DNA of 64,000 bases, taken from contig NW_024881540.1 in the NCBI RefSeq assembly GCF_019059575.1, forward strand, positions 806,001-870,000. Direction: 5' to 3'. Both the position numbers and the translations under genes were made by a program. The notes beneath the pieces were generated by a model. It saw only the letters and a program-made list of their open reading frames with translations, did no database searches and was not told the DNA's origin. Below are positions 13,201-25,200 of the stretch, in pieces (positions within the stretch are counted from its first letter, which is position 1; each line of letters opens with the position of its first letter). The stretch is from Amphibalanus amphitrite (Eukaryota; Arthropoda; Thecostraca; Balanomorpha; Balanidae).

Positions 13201-16200
13201 CGTGGTTTCAAACGTTCAAACATGTGATTTGATGTTACTCCCGTGTGTGTCAAGGTCACCTGAAGGTCAGGTCAGGTCATTGACCTTTGGTGACCTCGGG
13301 TGACCTCGGGTCACTTTTTCGAGTTTTACATGTTTCTAGGCTAGTTTTTGGAGCTGAATTCGAATTTAGCAACCATTTGAACATTTACGAAGTAGTTTTG
13401 GTGACTTCGTAACATGTTACGAAGCTGTCAGAGGCGGTTGACACGTACTACGAATACCCGTCACGACGCCTACTGGTTGACCTGACCTGACCTGACCCGA
13501 CCTGGTCTAAATGCTTCAAGACATCATCTGTGATCAAAACTAACACGATATTCGTGATCAGCACCCCGAAAAACCCCTTAGCAGCCACACTTTACGACTT
13601 TCTAACAGGTCCCGATTTTCCCGACTTTGGGTCATTGACCTGACCTGGAAGGTCAACCAATGACCTAGGACCTTAAAATTGGGTATCATCGGCTTCCTCT
13701 CGTCACGGGCAACACGCTCGTTTTTTCCGCGAAGCTCTAGCTCGATCAGGGGCCAAACGGCAAGGGGGGGGGGGTCCAACCGACCCCCCCCCCTACACAT
13801 TAGAAGCTGGCAAACGCCGCACACATGCGAGGGTTAACATACATGGCCTTAGCAGCCATAAGATTAACGCCAGGCGATGCCTCTCGCTGCAGTCAATTCA
13901 CAAATTTCCATTTCGGAACGGGAGGAACTGACGGACCTGAATTGAATAAACCCTCTTCACATGTCACGTCGTCACGATTACTATTCAATCCGCTTGCTAG
14001 CTGAAGCTTGGCACAATGGCAATGACAATAAAACAATATTTATCTTTGACCATTGCATAACACCCACATTTACAACCGCAACATTTACGTAAGTATGCAA
14101 AACAGTTTGTTGTGCATTACCGGTTACGCTCCTGATACGGCACTTCAACATGTTTTTGGACTCCAGCATTTGCAGGAATCACGATAAATAGCGTGCAAGC
14201 AGGGATAGTGTTGATGCACATGAGCTTGTCCCGTCCCCGAAGCAGGTGAGGTGAAGGGGTATATTCAGCTCACGTAGCTGAAAAGGTTAGCTGCGCTCAA
14301 AAAGCGAGTGGTAAGTGAGGAGGGACACTGAACAATAAGGCATATCGCTTTAAAAAGATCGTACATCTACATAGGTACATACATCAGATAACATCAATAA
14401 ACAGCATGCACTGTCACACGGCAAAACGCGATATGGATGATCACGGATATAAACGCTTAGGTCTTGGAACGAAGCATAACCCGTGTCCCGTTTGGGGGGG
14501 GGGGAGGAGGGGGGCGAAACGGCCTCCTCTCCTTTTTAGTCGATAGCTCCCAAAGTATATCGCCATGAAACTTTCAGGACGCCTCCGGGTATCAATTTTG
14601 CACCTTGTGACCAACTTTGTTCCAAAGCCTATGATAGGTTGGCCGCAAATGACGTCAGAGTTCCGTCATGTCTTGCCATTTTCGACAAAAAATGCTTTGC
14701 GGGAAGAGCTGTCACGCCTACAGGTTTGGAGATAGAGGAAAATGTTTAAGATAAAATAGTGTACAATTAACAGGATTACAAAACTGCTATCTCAAATTTC
14801 TGATTTTTTTTTTGTATTTTGCCCCCAAAACTAAAAGTGATTTTTTTGATATAATACCCCCAAAATAGGTACCTAAGATTTTCAAAATTTTGAAAAAACA
14901 GAATACATGTTGTATGATTATTGGTCTGCTATTGACATGCCAAATTTGAGCTCCATAGCTCTATTTTTGGCAAAGTTATGGCGATAAAACTGCTCAAAAT
15001 TTATGACGTTAATTTTTCAAACTCAATTCTTAGCCGTTATCGATAACGCAGAATAAAACGAAGAGCATCATTGGATTCTCCGTGATAGCCTGCATCGAAT
15101 AGACACCCCTTTTATGCAAAAATAGCAACTTTTAGCTTTAACCTTTTTTAACCTGACCCTGACCCGACTTCCACCAGAATGGAACCTAAGCCGGTCCTAA
15201 TGGTCGTGTAACCGACACCATTGAATTTGAAATGTGAAATTGGCCATAAAATATGTATCACACCACACTCCTGTGCCTTTTATTCAATGTTATAACGCAT
15301 TCCTTAGAAGGCCCGTGATCGGTGAAAAATGCGACATTTGACCTGACCTGTGACGTCATTGGTTGCACCTAGGTCACCGAAACTTGGTCACGAGGTAGTT
15401 CCCTGGCGGCGCTATGGAACGCCGGTTGAATTTTCAAAATCGGTCGGTAACTTTCCGAGATACGAGGAGGGGGGGGGGGCGAAATAGCCCCACCCTCAAC
15501 GGGTGGTAGGGTCCGCCAAAAGCCCAATGGGACGCGGGTGAAGTATTAAATAAAGGTGCCGTTAAATATGTGGGAATAAAAACATGCCTATGCGGGCTGA
15601 TCATTTGCGCTCTGTGTTGCAAATCACTTTTGTTTCCCGAACAGCAGCTGATGTTCGGACGGCATTGCGGCAGGTTAATTAAGGTCATCGAGCGTTTTTG
15701 CTGATGACATGTCTCGCTCACAGTGCAGAAAAGCGGCGACAAGTTATCTGGCAATCGAGTCATGCTGCTCCATACGTGTCCTCACATGTGCGCTGCCGCA
15801 AGTCGACACGACACTGATGTGATGTCTGTGTGTCGTTGCAGCCATCCTGACGTTCGTCAACTGCATGAGCGTGCGCTGGGCGATGCGAATTCAGGACGTC
15901 TTCACGGCTGCAAAGCTCAGCGCTCTGGTGGCGATCATCCTCGTGGGATTGGCTTACATCGGAATGGGTGAGTACTGAGTACCTAGGCTGTGCTCAGATA
16001 TTGTTTGTCTCTTTCTGCCAGCTGGGTGTCTGTCCGGAGTGGAATATCTCTGAAAGTGGCAATGTAGTAATGCCATTGTTTTAATCAATAGACATGCATA
16101 TCCATCCGCTTTCACTAGATTATTGTCGCCAATGGTGAAATGAACCGTCTCACGGTACAGGTAAGAATCCGGTGAACTGAAGCATGGTTATGCATCGCTC

Positions 16201-19200
16201 TGATTTTGCCGTCTGAAGTACGAGAACTATTCAAACTTTGTCTTTGATGAGGTCTCTCACTCTTTCCTCCCGTAACTCGATTGATTATGCTGTTTTTTCC
16301 TTGAAAAATCCCAAGTGTCGTCTGACGAAGATGCATTTCAAAGGAAGCACCCCTTATGTTTTTATTGATACGAGTAAAACGTTTATAATTGACGTTTATG
16401 ATATAACGTTTTTTTATAGACTGCATTCAGTAAAGCTTACTACACGTACGGCTCTCGCGAGATTAAGCGGTAGTTTTTGCACTTTTACATTTCCGGCTAT
16501 ATCTCAGAAACTAATTGATCTACGATGAAGCCATTTTACACGATCATGGCCGGCTTGTTACCCAACAAGTCGATCGCATCTTCAACACTTAAAAGCTTGA
16601 GACGACGAAGATATAGCCTGAAGTACACTAAATTTTCTAGGTGCAAAACCTACCGCTAAAACCCGCGAGACCTCTACATACGTGGATTATGCGACGATAT
16701 GCGTATTATAATTATTTTATGTATAAAGCGGGGCGCCCCTAGCATTAATGCCAATCAAGTGTGGAAAGTAATGTTCAATTACCTGATCCGGTCGTTTCAG
16801 CATTGCACGCGTACTAAGCGACTGTGTGATGTTTGTACAGTCCACAGCAGAAGTAATGTGGGGTTTCAGTCAATGGGTATGTTCTGCTTCTGAAGCTTAG
16901 GAACGATTAGCCAGACTACAATGAAACTTTGAATGTAGCTTATATGTATCGTCACCCTTGCAGCTGCAACTTTAGCTACTGACATCTTCTTTTCGATCAC
17001 TCCGCATTAAACAATCGCCAGTCAAAGCCAACCGTTGAGAAATGGTAAAACCCTACATTACTTTAGCGGTGGGCTGTACGTCCATTCATCACTCAGTGCA
17101 GCATTCAGCCCTGCCGTGGCTACTGAGGCTGGTTGAGGGCAATCGGAGCACTGGAACGAAGGTCGAAAACAAGTTAATTTAAAAGGCAGCCGATGAAGCG
17201 CAATAGTGACGGTTGAGGGAAGTCCAGCGGAGGTAGATAACCTGTTTGGGGTGCAGACTGCAGGTCGGATGAACTCTGCCAAACAGTCGGTAGGCCAGAC
17301 AAATCATGCATCATACATGTCATAGTGTTTTCAATGTATCTTTCTGGGTAGTGAGTACTGCAGTCACAAACAACATTTGCGAAACATGACGTGGTTATGC
17401 TCAAGTCGCATGACATCATACGTATGATCATTAATCAATAACAATGGCGCGTCAGCTCCCGCAATGCTGTAGCGTTCAGTAGCGTCGTACAGTCGTGTAC
17501 AGGTTGATGGTCCCCTACTCTTTATCCACCGGGTTCCTATGGCTCAGCATTGGCAGCAGCCGCCTGGTACCGGTAGGCTGTGCCGCATGACCCGAGAGTG
17601 AAGCGGCACAGCCTACCCACACTGTATGACACCGGCTCGGGTCGCCTGGTAGAGCGATTTGACCGGACGCTGCGTTACACCGGCTGGGGGGAGGGGGGGG
17701 GTAAAGGTCAGGCCTGTCTATTTAGCTAGGCTCGGTGGATGGGGCGGGCTGGAGTGTGGTGTGGGGCGGGGGTGATGTGGGGAGGGAGTGAGCGGACCTG
17801 GGGCTGGGTGTATGTGGTCACTTGTCGCATAGAACCGATCGTAATCCACCCTCCAAAAATTCGCTTTAGAGATATTCACAAAACCCAGGGGGGTTCAAAC
17901 ACCCATCTCCCAAGTGGGGTGCGGAAGGACAGGTAAGGGTCGATACGGTCTCCTCATGAATTGCAGCAAAGAAAGAAAACAGACCTGTCACCAAATAATC
18001 TTTCTGAAAAGTGGACTACTCGCATAGCCTCGGACACAGAAATAAACATCCAGCACGCGAAGCGTCTCGAACCGGGCCTCTCACTACCGGTCAGTTTGAC
18101 AGTCTTAGCACTCCTACGCTGAGCTACACCGGATTGTGGCCACGGCCGGGGCAAAGTCTGGCCGGGCGGGCGGCGGGGCCGGGAGTTCGGCAACAAAGTC
18201 AATGAATGTTTTTGTGGTTTCGGGTGCCGGTCGCTCTAGCTTGGTGGAATGATGATGGATCATTGGCAAAACTTTCAACGTGGAGTCCCGGTTCGAGCCT
18301 CATCGGGGCTCCGGCTACTTTTCCGAGTTAGGATCTGGTTTGATTTTAGTGGTTGCGAGCCATTTATAAGGTTTTATATCTACATGTCGATTGTCGATTG
18401 ATTGATTGATTGATTCATTCGTTCATTTATTACATGTCGACATTTAGTATACGAATTGACATCCAGGATCAATCCGATCAATCTACCATTTTCATAAGCG
18501 TATTGCCTAAGTATCATGCATATATGTGGCACAAGATCTATGGTTGCCTCGATACCGTGCCAAATCACGTTTTGCACAATGCACAAGTAAATTATATTCG
18601 CTGGGTCTTCCGTGCATTGTGCTTATCAAAAACAGGAATGCAATTGTTAAGCGACGCAAAATGTGCAATGCAGCAAGTGACCACACAACCCGCCCAGCCC
18701 CCATGGTTCACCAACACGCCCCACACCACTCCCCAGCCCACGCCAACCACCGAGACGAGCCCCTCCCCCCGCGCTGGTCTGACGTGACAGCTGGTCTACA
18801 AAGCGCTCCACCCGGCGACCCGAGCCGATGTCAAACGGCGTGGGTAGACTGTGCCGCTTCACTCTCCGGTCATGCGGCACAGCCTACCGGTACCAGGCGG
18901 CTGCTGCCAATGCTGAGCCATAGGAACCCGGTGGATAAAGAGTAGGGGACCATCAACCTGTACACGACTGTACACTCACCTACTAAGTGATGTTCGCCCC
19001 CCGACGGCCCAGCGTTTGACTGGAGCGGTAGACTGCGCCGTCTCACACCCAGGCTCAGCGGCACAGCACATCCCTCTGGCCTCAACGGTAGACTGTGCCG
19101 CCTCACACCCAGGCTCAGCGGCACAGTATATCTCTCTGGCCTCACACTCGTTAGAGACGCGTTTGACCTGGTCAGGGACGCGCCGCGCTGGTTGCCTTAT

Positions 19201-22200
19201 CGCTCACAGTCACATATCTGTGGCTAGGGGGCCTGCTGCGAATCGCTGGTCTTTCTGTGTCGACTCGAATATGATGCTTGTAAGTGTTCACGATCGCATT
19301 TAGCTCAGTGAGATTAGTTATAGCAATTTATATCGTTTGTTTTCTCCCGGGTGGGGTGGGGGGGGGGGTGTTTGGCCACACCTGCCAATGTCTGTGTGTG
19401 TCTGTAACGGAAACTGCGGCGCACGGCGAAGCAAAACTTGGCACAACTTATGAATTTCGTATCGCGTGTGGAATTCTTGACACCTGGTCACATCATAAAG
19501 TCAGGTCAAAATGCTCCTCTTTTTAGCGATGGCACCCGGATACAGGTGAATATGGCACACCGAATCACAAAATTCCACTCTTTACCCATTTTATGCCCCT
19601 GAAGTCATCTCACATCATGATACGTGTCTCCGTAACCCTCGCCGGCACGGGGGAAGTTGATGCACCCGCCACCCCCCCCCCCCCCCCACCCAAGGCGTCT
19701 CGCGAATAACTCGCGTAAAAAGCAGCCGATTGCGACAAAACTTTCAGTACCCTCGCATTGATCAATTTTACATCTACCCTGAAAATTTCATGACCCTGAC
19801 CAAAATGACCGTTGACATGTGACCTACTTTCCGAGACCATGTTTGGCCGGAAGCGCGATTCGGCGTATGTCGGCTCGCATTAGCCGCGCGTTTGCAAGCT
19901 TTTCGTGGTTTCAAACGTTCATACATGTGATTTGGTGTTGCTCCCATGCAATAGGGTGGATGGCAAGGTCACCTGAAGGTCAGGTCAGGTCAGGTCATTG
20001 ATCTTTGGTGACCTCGGTTCACTTTTTCGAGTTTTGCATGTTTCTAGGCTAGTTTTTGGAGATGAATTCGAATTTAGAAAGCATTTGAACATTTTCGAAG
20101 TAGTTTTGGTGCCTTCGTAACATGCTACGAAGTTGTCAGAGGCGGTTGACAGGTACTACGAATATCCGTCACGAACCCTACTGGTTGATCTGACCTGACC
20201 TGACCTGACCTGGTCTAAATGCTTAAAGACATAACCCACGAGCCGCTGGGGGGCATAAAGTTGCTCCCCCTTTACGTTTTGTGAAATATCTCCGAAACCT
20301 GATGAGCTACGAACGTGAAACTTGGCATAGCTTCAAATGAATACCTAGGCAATGTTTGAGGAAAGTTTGGTGGTTGTAGCAACTAAGATGACGTCACAGT
20401 GACGTCATAAAGGTTTGTCGTTTTCCGACATGGACCGTTTCTGATGACGCTGAGCATGAAACTCAACTGTAAATGAACTAGACAGCACCTGCTGTCATCC
20501 TAAAACATCTAACTACACTTCCATCTAGTTTCTGACCAATAATCGACCCTTTATATTCGGTCCAATATATCTGATGTATCGTGAGGAATATGAGAGTCGC
20601 AAATCTATAATTTTACTTATGACGTCACTGTGACGTCATTTCAAATGGGATCGACACCAAATTTGGACACAACCTCGGCTAGGTATTCAGGAAGATGTGT
20701 GTAAAGTTTCGCTTCTCTATCTCTCCGCGTTGCGGCGATATCGTCGCAGAAGTAAAGGGGGGGGCAACTATATGCCCCCCCCCAGCGGCCGGCGGGTGGC
20801 GCGGAGGCCCAGCGGCCGCCGGGATAATCTGTGATCAAAAGTAACACGATATTCGTGATCAGCATCCCCCAAAAAACCATAGCAGCGACACTCAACCAAT
20901 GACCTAGAACCTTAAAATTGGGCATCATCGGCTTTCTCTCGTCACGGGCAACACGCTCGTTTTTTCCGCGACGCTCTAGCTCGATCAGGGGCCAAACGGC
21001 AAGGGGGGGGTCCACGGCAATAGTTCCCGACTTGACTTATGCGCCGCTTGTTAGAAGTTGTCAAAATGGGGAACCAGAATTCGTGATAATTTTAATCCTG
21101 GTGACCTGCAGTGACCTTAGCGATAATCTGATGGAATAATAGCCCATGAAAAATACAACAGTGGGCTATAGATTGCTTTTTACTGCGTCTTTTTCTTTTT
21201 TTGCTTTCTTACCTTCCGAGATAACCATGCGTGGTCAAATACTTGTGTGGCCCCCTCCCTCACCGCCCACCATGGTAACGTTGGCTGAGAGGCCCACCTG
21301 TCAATTGCTCGGGATTCACCGACCACCGGCGCCACGCAACCACTCGACCGTTTTCTCCGAAGCGCCAGTGAACAACCTCGCGACCCACGTTCTCCCCTGC
21401 CTCGCAGACAAGCTGTGGCTGAGCCCTCACCTCGAACTGGTCACATGACTGACCTCGCCCGAGGCTCGCCAAGTGACCAAAGCGCAGACTGGGCGCCGCG
21501 GTGCCATGGGGTCGCCACCTATCAGAACAACAGTTTCACTGCGATAACACTCGAAAACCACCGCAGGTCCGTGGCGCTGTGGTTAGAAGGTGGGCTTGTA
21601 ATTGAGAGGCGGTGCGTTCGGCTCCTGCGGACGTCGTAACTTTTCTACAGAAAGGAGATCCGTGCCATTGAACTCATAGCTAAATAGTTTCCTGTATGTT
21701 GTTGCATGCCTTACCTGTTAACGCGTTGCATTGCTTGAAATTATATACTAGTGGGTATAGAAAGAAAGCATATTGCAGCGACTTCATTAGATAAATCCTA
21801 GTTACTTATGTCTGCATAGAGATGTCATCAAGGATGTTGAGTGGTGTCAAGGCATGCCGCCAACACCTCCGCACGTTCCACCATTTACACAGGCTTTGAC
21901 CTGCAATTGAAAACTGTAATTGATACCTACGCTGTCATCCCACAGCCGTTAGTTATAGGTCGTGGGCCCCGGACCTGGCTCCGCCTTGTGTTTACAGTGT
22001 TAAGTCATTTACCACCGGTCGGTCGGTCGGTCACGTGACTGACCTAGCCCGAGGCTTGGCCGGGTGACAGAAATGCGGGCCGCGTGCTGACTGATCGTCT
22101 CGCCTGACTTCGATGCACCTCCACGGGCGTAAAACGCTGGGCTGCGCGGGCCTACGAGGGTGTGCCGAGCGGCAGAGACCGTACCGATAGTGGGATGGGA

Positions 22201-25200
22201 ACGTCCCGATAGGACATCCCGTCCTGCCGCTCAAACGGTCACCCCGGAAATGGTGTAATCGAATGAGGAGTTTCCGTCACCTGCACCGGTCGTGTGGTGG
22301 GGTGACCGCCGTCTGGAAAGGGAAACGTGAGGAGCATGATGACTTCGTCCCGAGGAGGCCAAGAATTAATTTAATGCCGCGCTAGGAAAAACAAGTTCCT
22401 AACAAAAGAAATCACCCCAGCGTGGCCCAAACACACAACCCTCCAATCCATAGTCCAGCACCCTGCTGCTACGCCACGGAATACGCACAGACCAAGGCAC
22501 AGACTCCCAATTTGAAAGTAGATAAGTTTGTCGGAAGCCGCGAAGGTGTATCAATTGTGGGCGAAACGATCAGTCGGCACGCGGCCCGCACTCTGGTCAG
22601 ACAGCCGGGGCTCGGGCTAGGTCAGTCACGTGACCGACACGTGGTGAAGGACTCCACACTGTAAACACAGGCGGAGCCAGATCCGAGAGCCAAGGATATA
22701 ACTAACGGCCGTGGGGTCAGGGGTGCCAGATTATGTGTGACAGGTAGGTAGGGCCTTGGCCTACAGTTTACAAATGCAGGCTTAAGTGAAAATGGTCCTT
22801 GTTATTGCATTGGTGCAACGAGCAGAGATGTTGGCGGCACCTTTGACACCATTTACGTATTATTTAGGAAATGACATGTCTATGCAGTTGTAAATATCTG
22901 GGATCTAAGTAGGTATGCAAGTCGCTGCAATAGGTATGATTTTCTATTCTTGATAATTAAAATAAATGCAACGCATTAACAGGTAAGGCACGCAACTTTA
23001 ATCATGAAGCTATTAACCAACCAGCTGTCAAGTTACAATAGCACAGATCTCCTTTCTGTAGAAAAGCAACGACTCCCGCGCGATCCGAACACACGACAAT
23101 GCAAAGACCAGCCCGACGCCATACCACAGAGCCACGGATCCGCGGGCTGACCTGGCCCGGCCGGCTGCAGTGTCGATAGGTCGCGACCTCATGGCACCGC
23201 AGCGCCCAGTCTGCGCTTGGGTCACTTGACCAAGCCTCGGGCGAGGTAAGTCATGTGACCGGTTCGAAGTGAGGGAACCCACACAGAGTCCAGTAGTGAG
23301 TGAGATACGGAGCCCCTGGGCATAACCGCGTGCCTGTAGTTAGGGACTTGAACCACCAGCAGGGTCCCGAGGGCCGAAGTTTACACGCGGACAATATAAA
23401 TAAAGTTTTTATAGTCTATATTACCTATAAAGTTTACATAGTTATCCTACAAAGCTGCACTTGTTTGTGGGCGAGTGGCTGCTGGCGGTGGTGTGGTGGG
23501 TCTCGTGATGATGTATGATTGATGCGTTTTATAAGCAAATAAATAAATAATCAGGACACAAGAGACGGGCCAACACAGAAGTGAGAGCAGACTTTGGGTT
23601 TGTTGCTTTTCTCACTCTGTTTTTAGCAGGATAGGGGTTGTTTTCCATTGCCGCACAGTTCTTTCAAGCGCTGACGGATTTGTTCAGCCACAGCTTGGCT
23701 ACGGGCAGGGGAGAAAGAAGGTCGCGAGGTCGTTCACTGGCGCTTCGGAGAAAACAGCTGAGTGCAGTGGTTGCGTGGCGCCGGTGGTCAGCGAATCCCA
23801 GCATCTGACAGAACCAAGGAGCTGTTCGTGACCGTTTCCCTCACTCTCTCTAGACCAATGTCAACGGCCAGATATTTCGACCATTGTGTCAAGGCCACAG
23901 GTAGGGTTCGCCAACGGACCACCACGGAGGATTTTTGAGAATACGTTTGAGTATCGTCCTACTAAACAAGTGTCATTAGACCTGTCCAAAAAAAACCAAC
24001 TTTTCGATGGACAAGCTCCCCTGGTGTTTTCCCATTGCTAGATGGCCCAATAGCTAGCACACCGAATTTCAGCCCTCTAGCTAAACCCACGACCCTAGCG
24101 CAAGAGCGTCAAAGTTTTCCGGTGCGAAGTACACAGAGAAGGTCATTCTCCGGTGTGAGTCCTGCAGTTGTCGTGTCAGCAGCACTACGCATAAATGTAA
24201 AATAATGTGTGGTGAGATCCGTGTCATTGTCTGACACATCGACACATCTTCGCTCGTAAACTCGGCACAGGTGGTCTAACCCGTCTGATTTGTATTGAAT
24301 AATACATTACCTAGGAATGGTAATGACACAAAACAAAACGACAAACACGAAACAAGTAACAACTGGCAAATCATTATGTCACTTTTCCGAGGTAGGCAGC
24401 TTTATCCTACTTTAGATATAAGGTAACCAAAACACAGCGTCTGGTTTCCACTGCTGCTCGTATTTGGTACGAAAGACATATGTTGATGAAACGATAAAAC
24501 AAATGCATTTCTCAACAGACGATAAACAACCTAAATCACATCTTTTCTGTCACATCACAGCCAATGAAAGACGCACAGCACTGATCAGTCACAGAATCAC
24601 AGTCTCATGGCCTCAGACGGCGGCTGACAAGGTGGCTTTGCTGTAGTCTGGGTACCGCTGACGGTGCGCCTCCACAACCTGTAGCAGCTCCTGCAGCTCG
24701 AAGTCGGAGGTCGTGATGTGGCCGATGAAGTCACTAATGAGCTTTACTCCGCGCTCCGCAGTGTCGTTTGTGACCCGCAGGTGCAGGACGAATGTCGCCA
24801 GGCGATCAAAGCCCGGATCACCGTCCCACGGCAGCGGCTTTCGCAGAAATCCCGCGCTGATGCCGAGGACTCCGAACACTGTGCGGGATTCTGGTCCGAT
24901 GAAGTCATCCAGTTCCAGTGCCTTCACTTGGCCGGCCTCGGTGGGCAGAGTCGGGAGATCGGGCTTGCCCATTCTGGTTGCGGTTGCCTGCTCCGTCGCA
25001 TACTCGTGTATGACGTCTGCCATCCGCCGTTTCGTTGGAGGATCCACCAGGGAGCTGACCAGCGCCAAGGTAACCAGCTCCTGCGTGAGGTACCAGGTGT
25101 GGCGACCGTACACCTCCATTGCCGCCTCCGCTACCCTAGGGTCCACCCTGCGGAGAACGTTGAGGTCCTGGTACCTGCTGAGGTCGCTGACAGCGGCATC

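Larger units (their letters stand above)
17479..18975. repeat. Foldback element with ~190-bp inverted arms
   Basis: The arm 17479-17675 is the inverse of 18790-18975, with outer ends GTACAGTCGTGTACAGG / inverse. Each arm holds a hairpin of GGTAGGCTGTGCCGC / GCGGCACAGCCTACC type. The roughly 1.1-kb centre carries two tRNA-like segments in opposite orientation. No coding gene. Confidence 0.75.
21308..23808. repeat. 2.5-kb imperfect palindrome (foldback)
   Basis: The left arm (about 21308-22110) matches the inverse of the right arm (about 22555-23808) in several long blocks: CACCGGCGCCACGCAACCAC with its neighbours (21328 / 23775), CTCGCCCGAGGCT...GCGCAGACTGGGCGC (21448 / 23245), the tRNA-like unit, CTACAGAAAGGAGATC, and CGGTCA-CACGTGA-CTAGCCCGAG near the centre. 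The right arm has extra sequence at about 23290-23680. Divergence between arms shows it is old. No protein gene. Confidence 0.75.

Noticed and set aside
12945-13833. Regular repeats considered as a CRISPR-like or satellite array
   Set aside because: TGACC words are short and irregular, lie inside elements with target duplications, and lack spacer/repeat periodicity.
18062-18304. Functional tRNA genes
   Set aside because: A and B boxes are present but the anticodon and T stems are mispaired; classed as tRNA-like or SINE heads.
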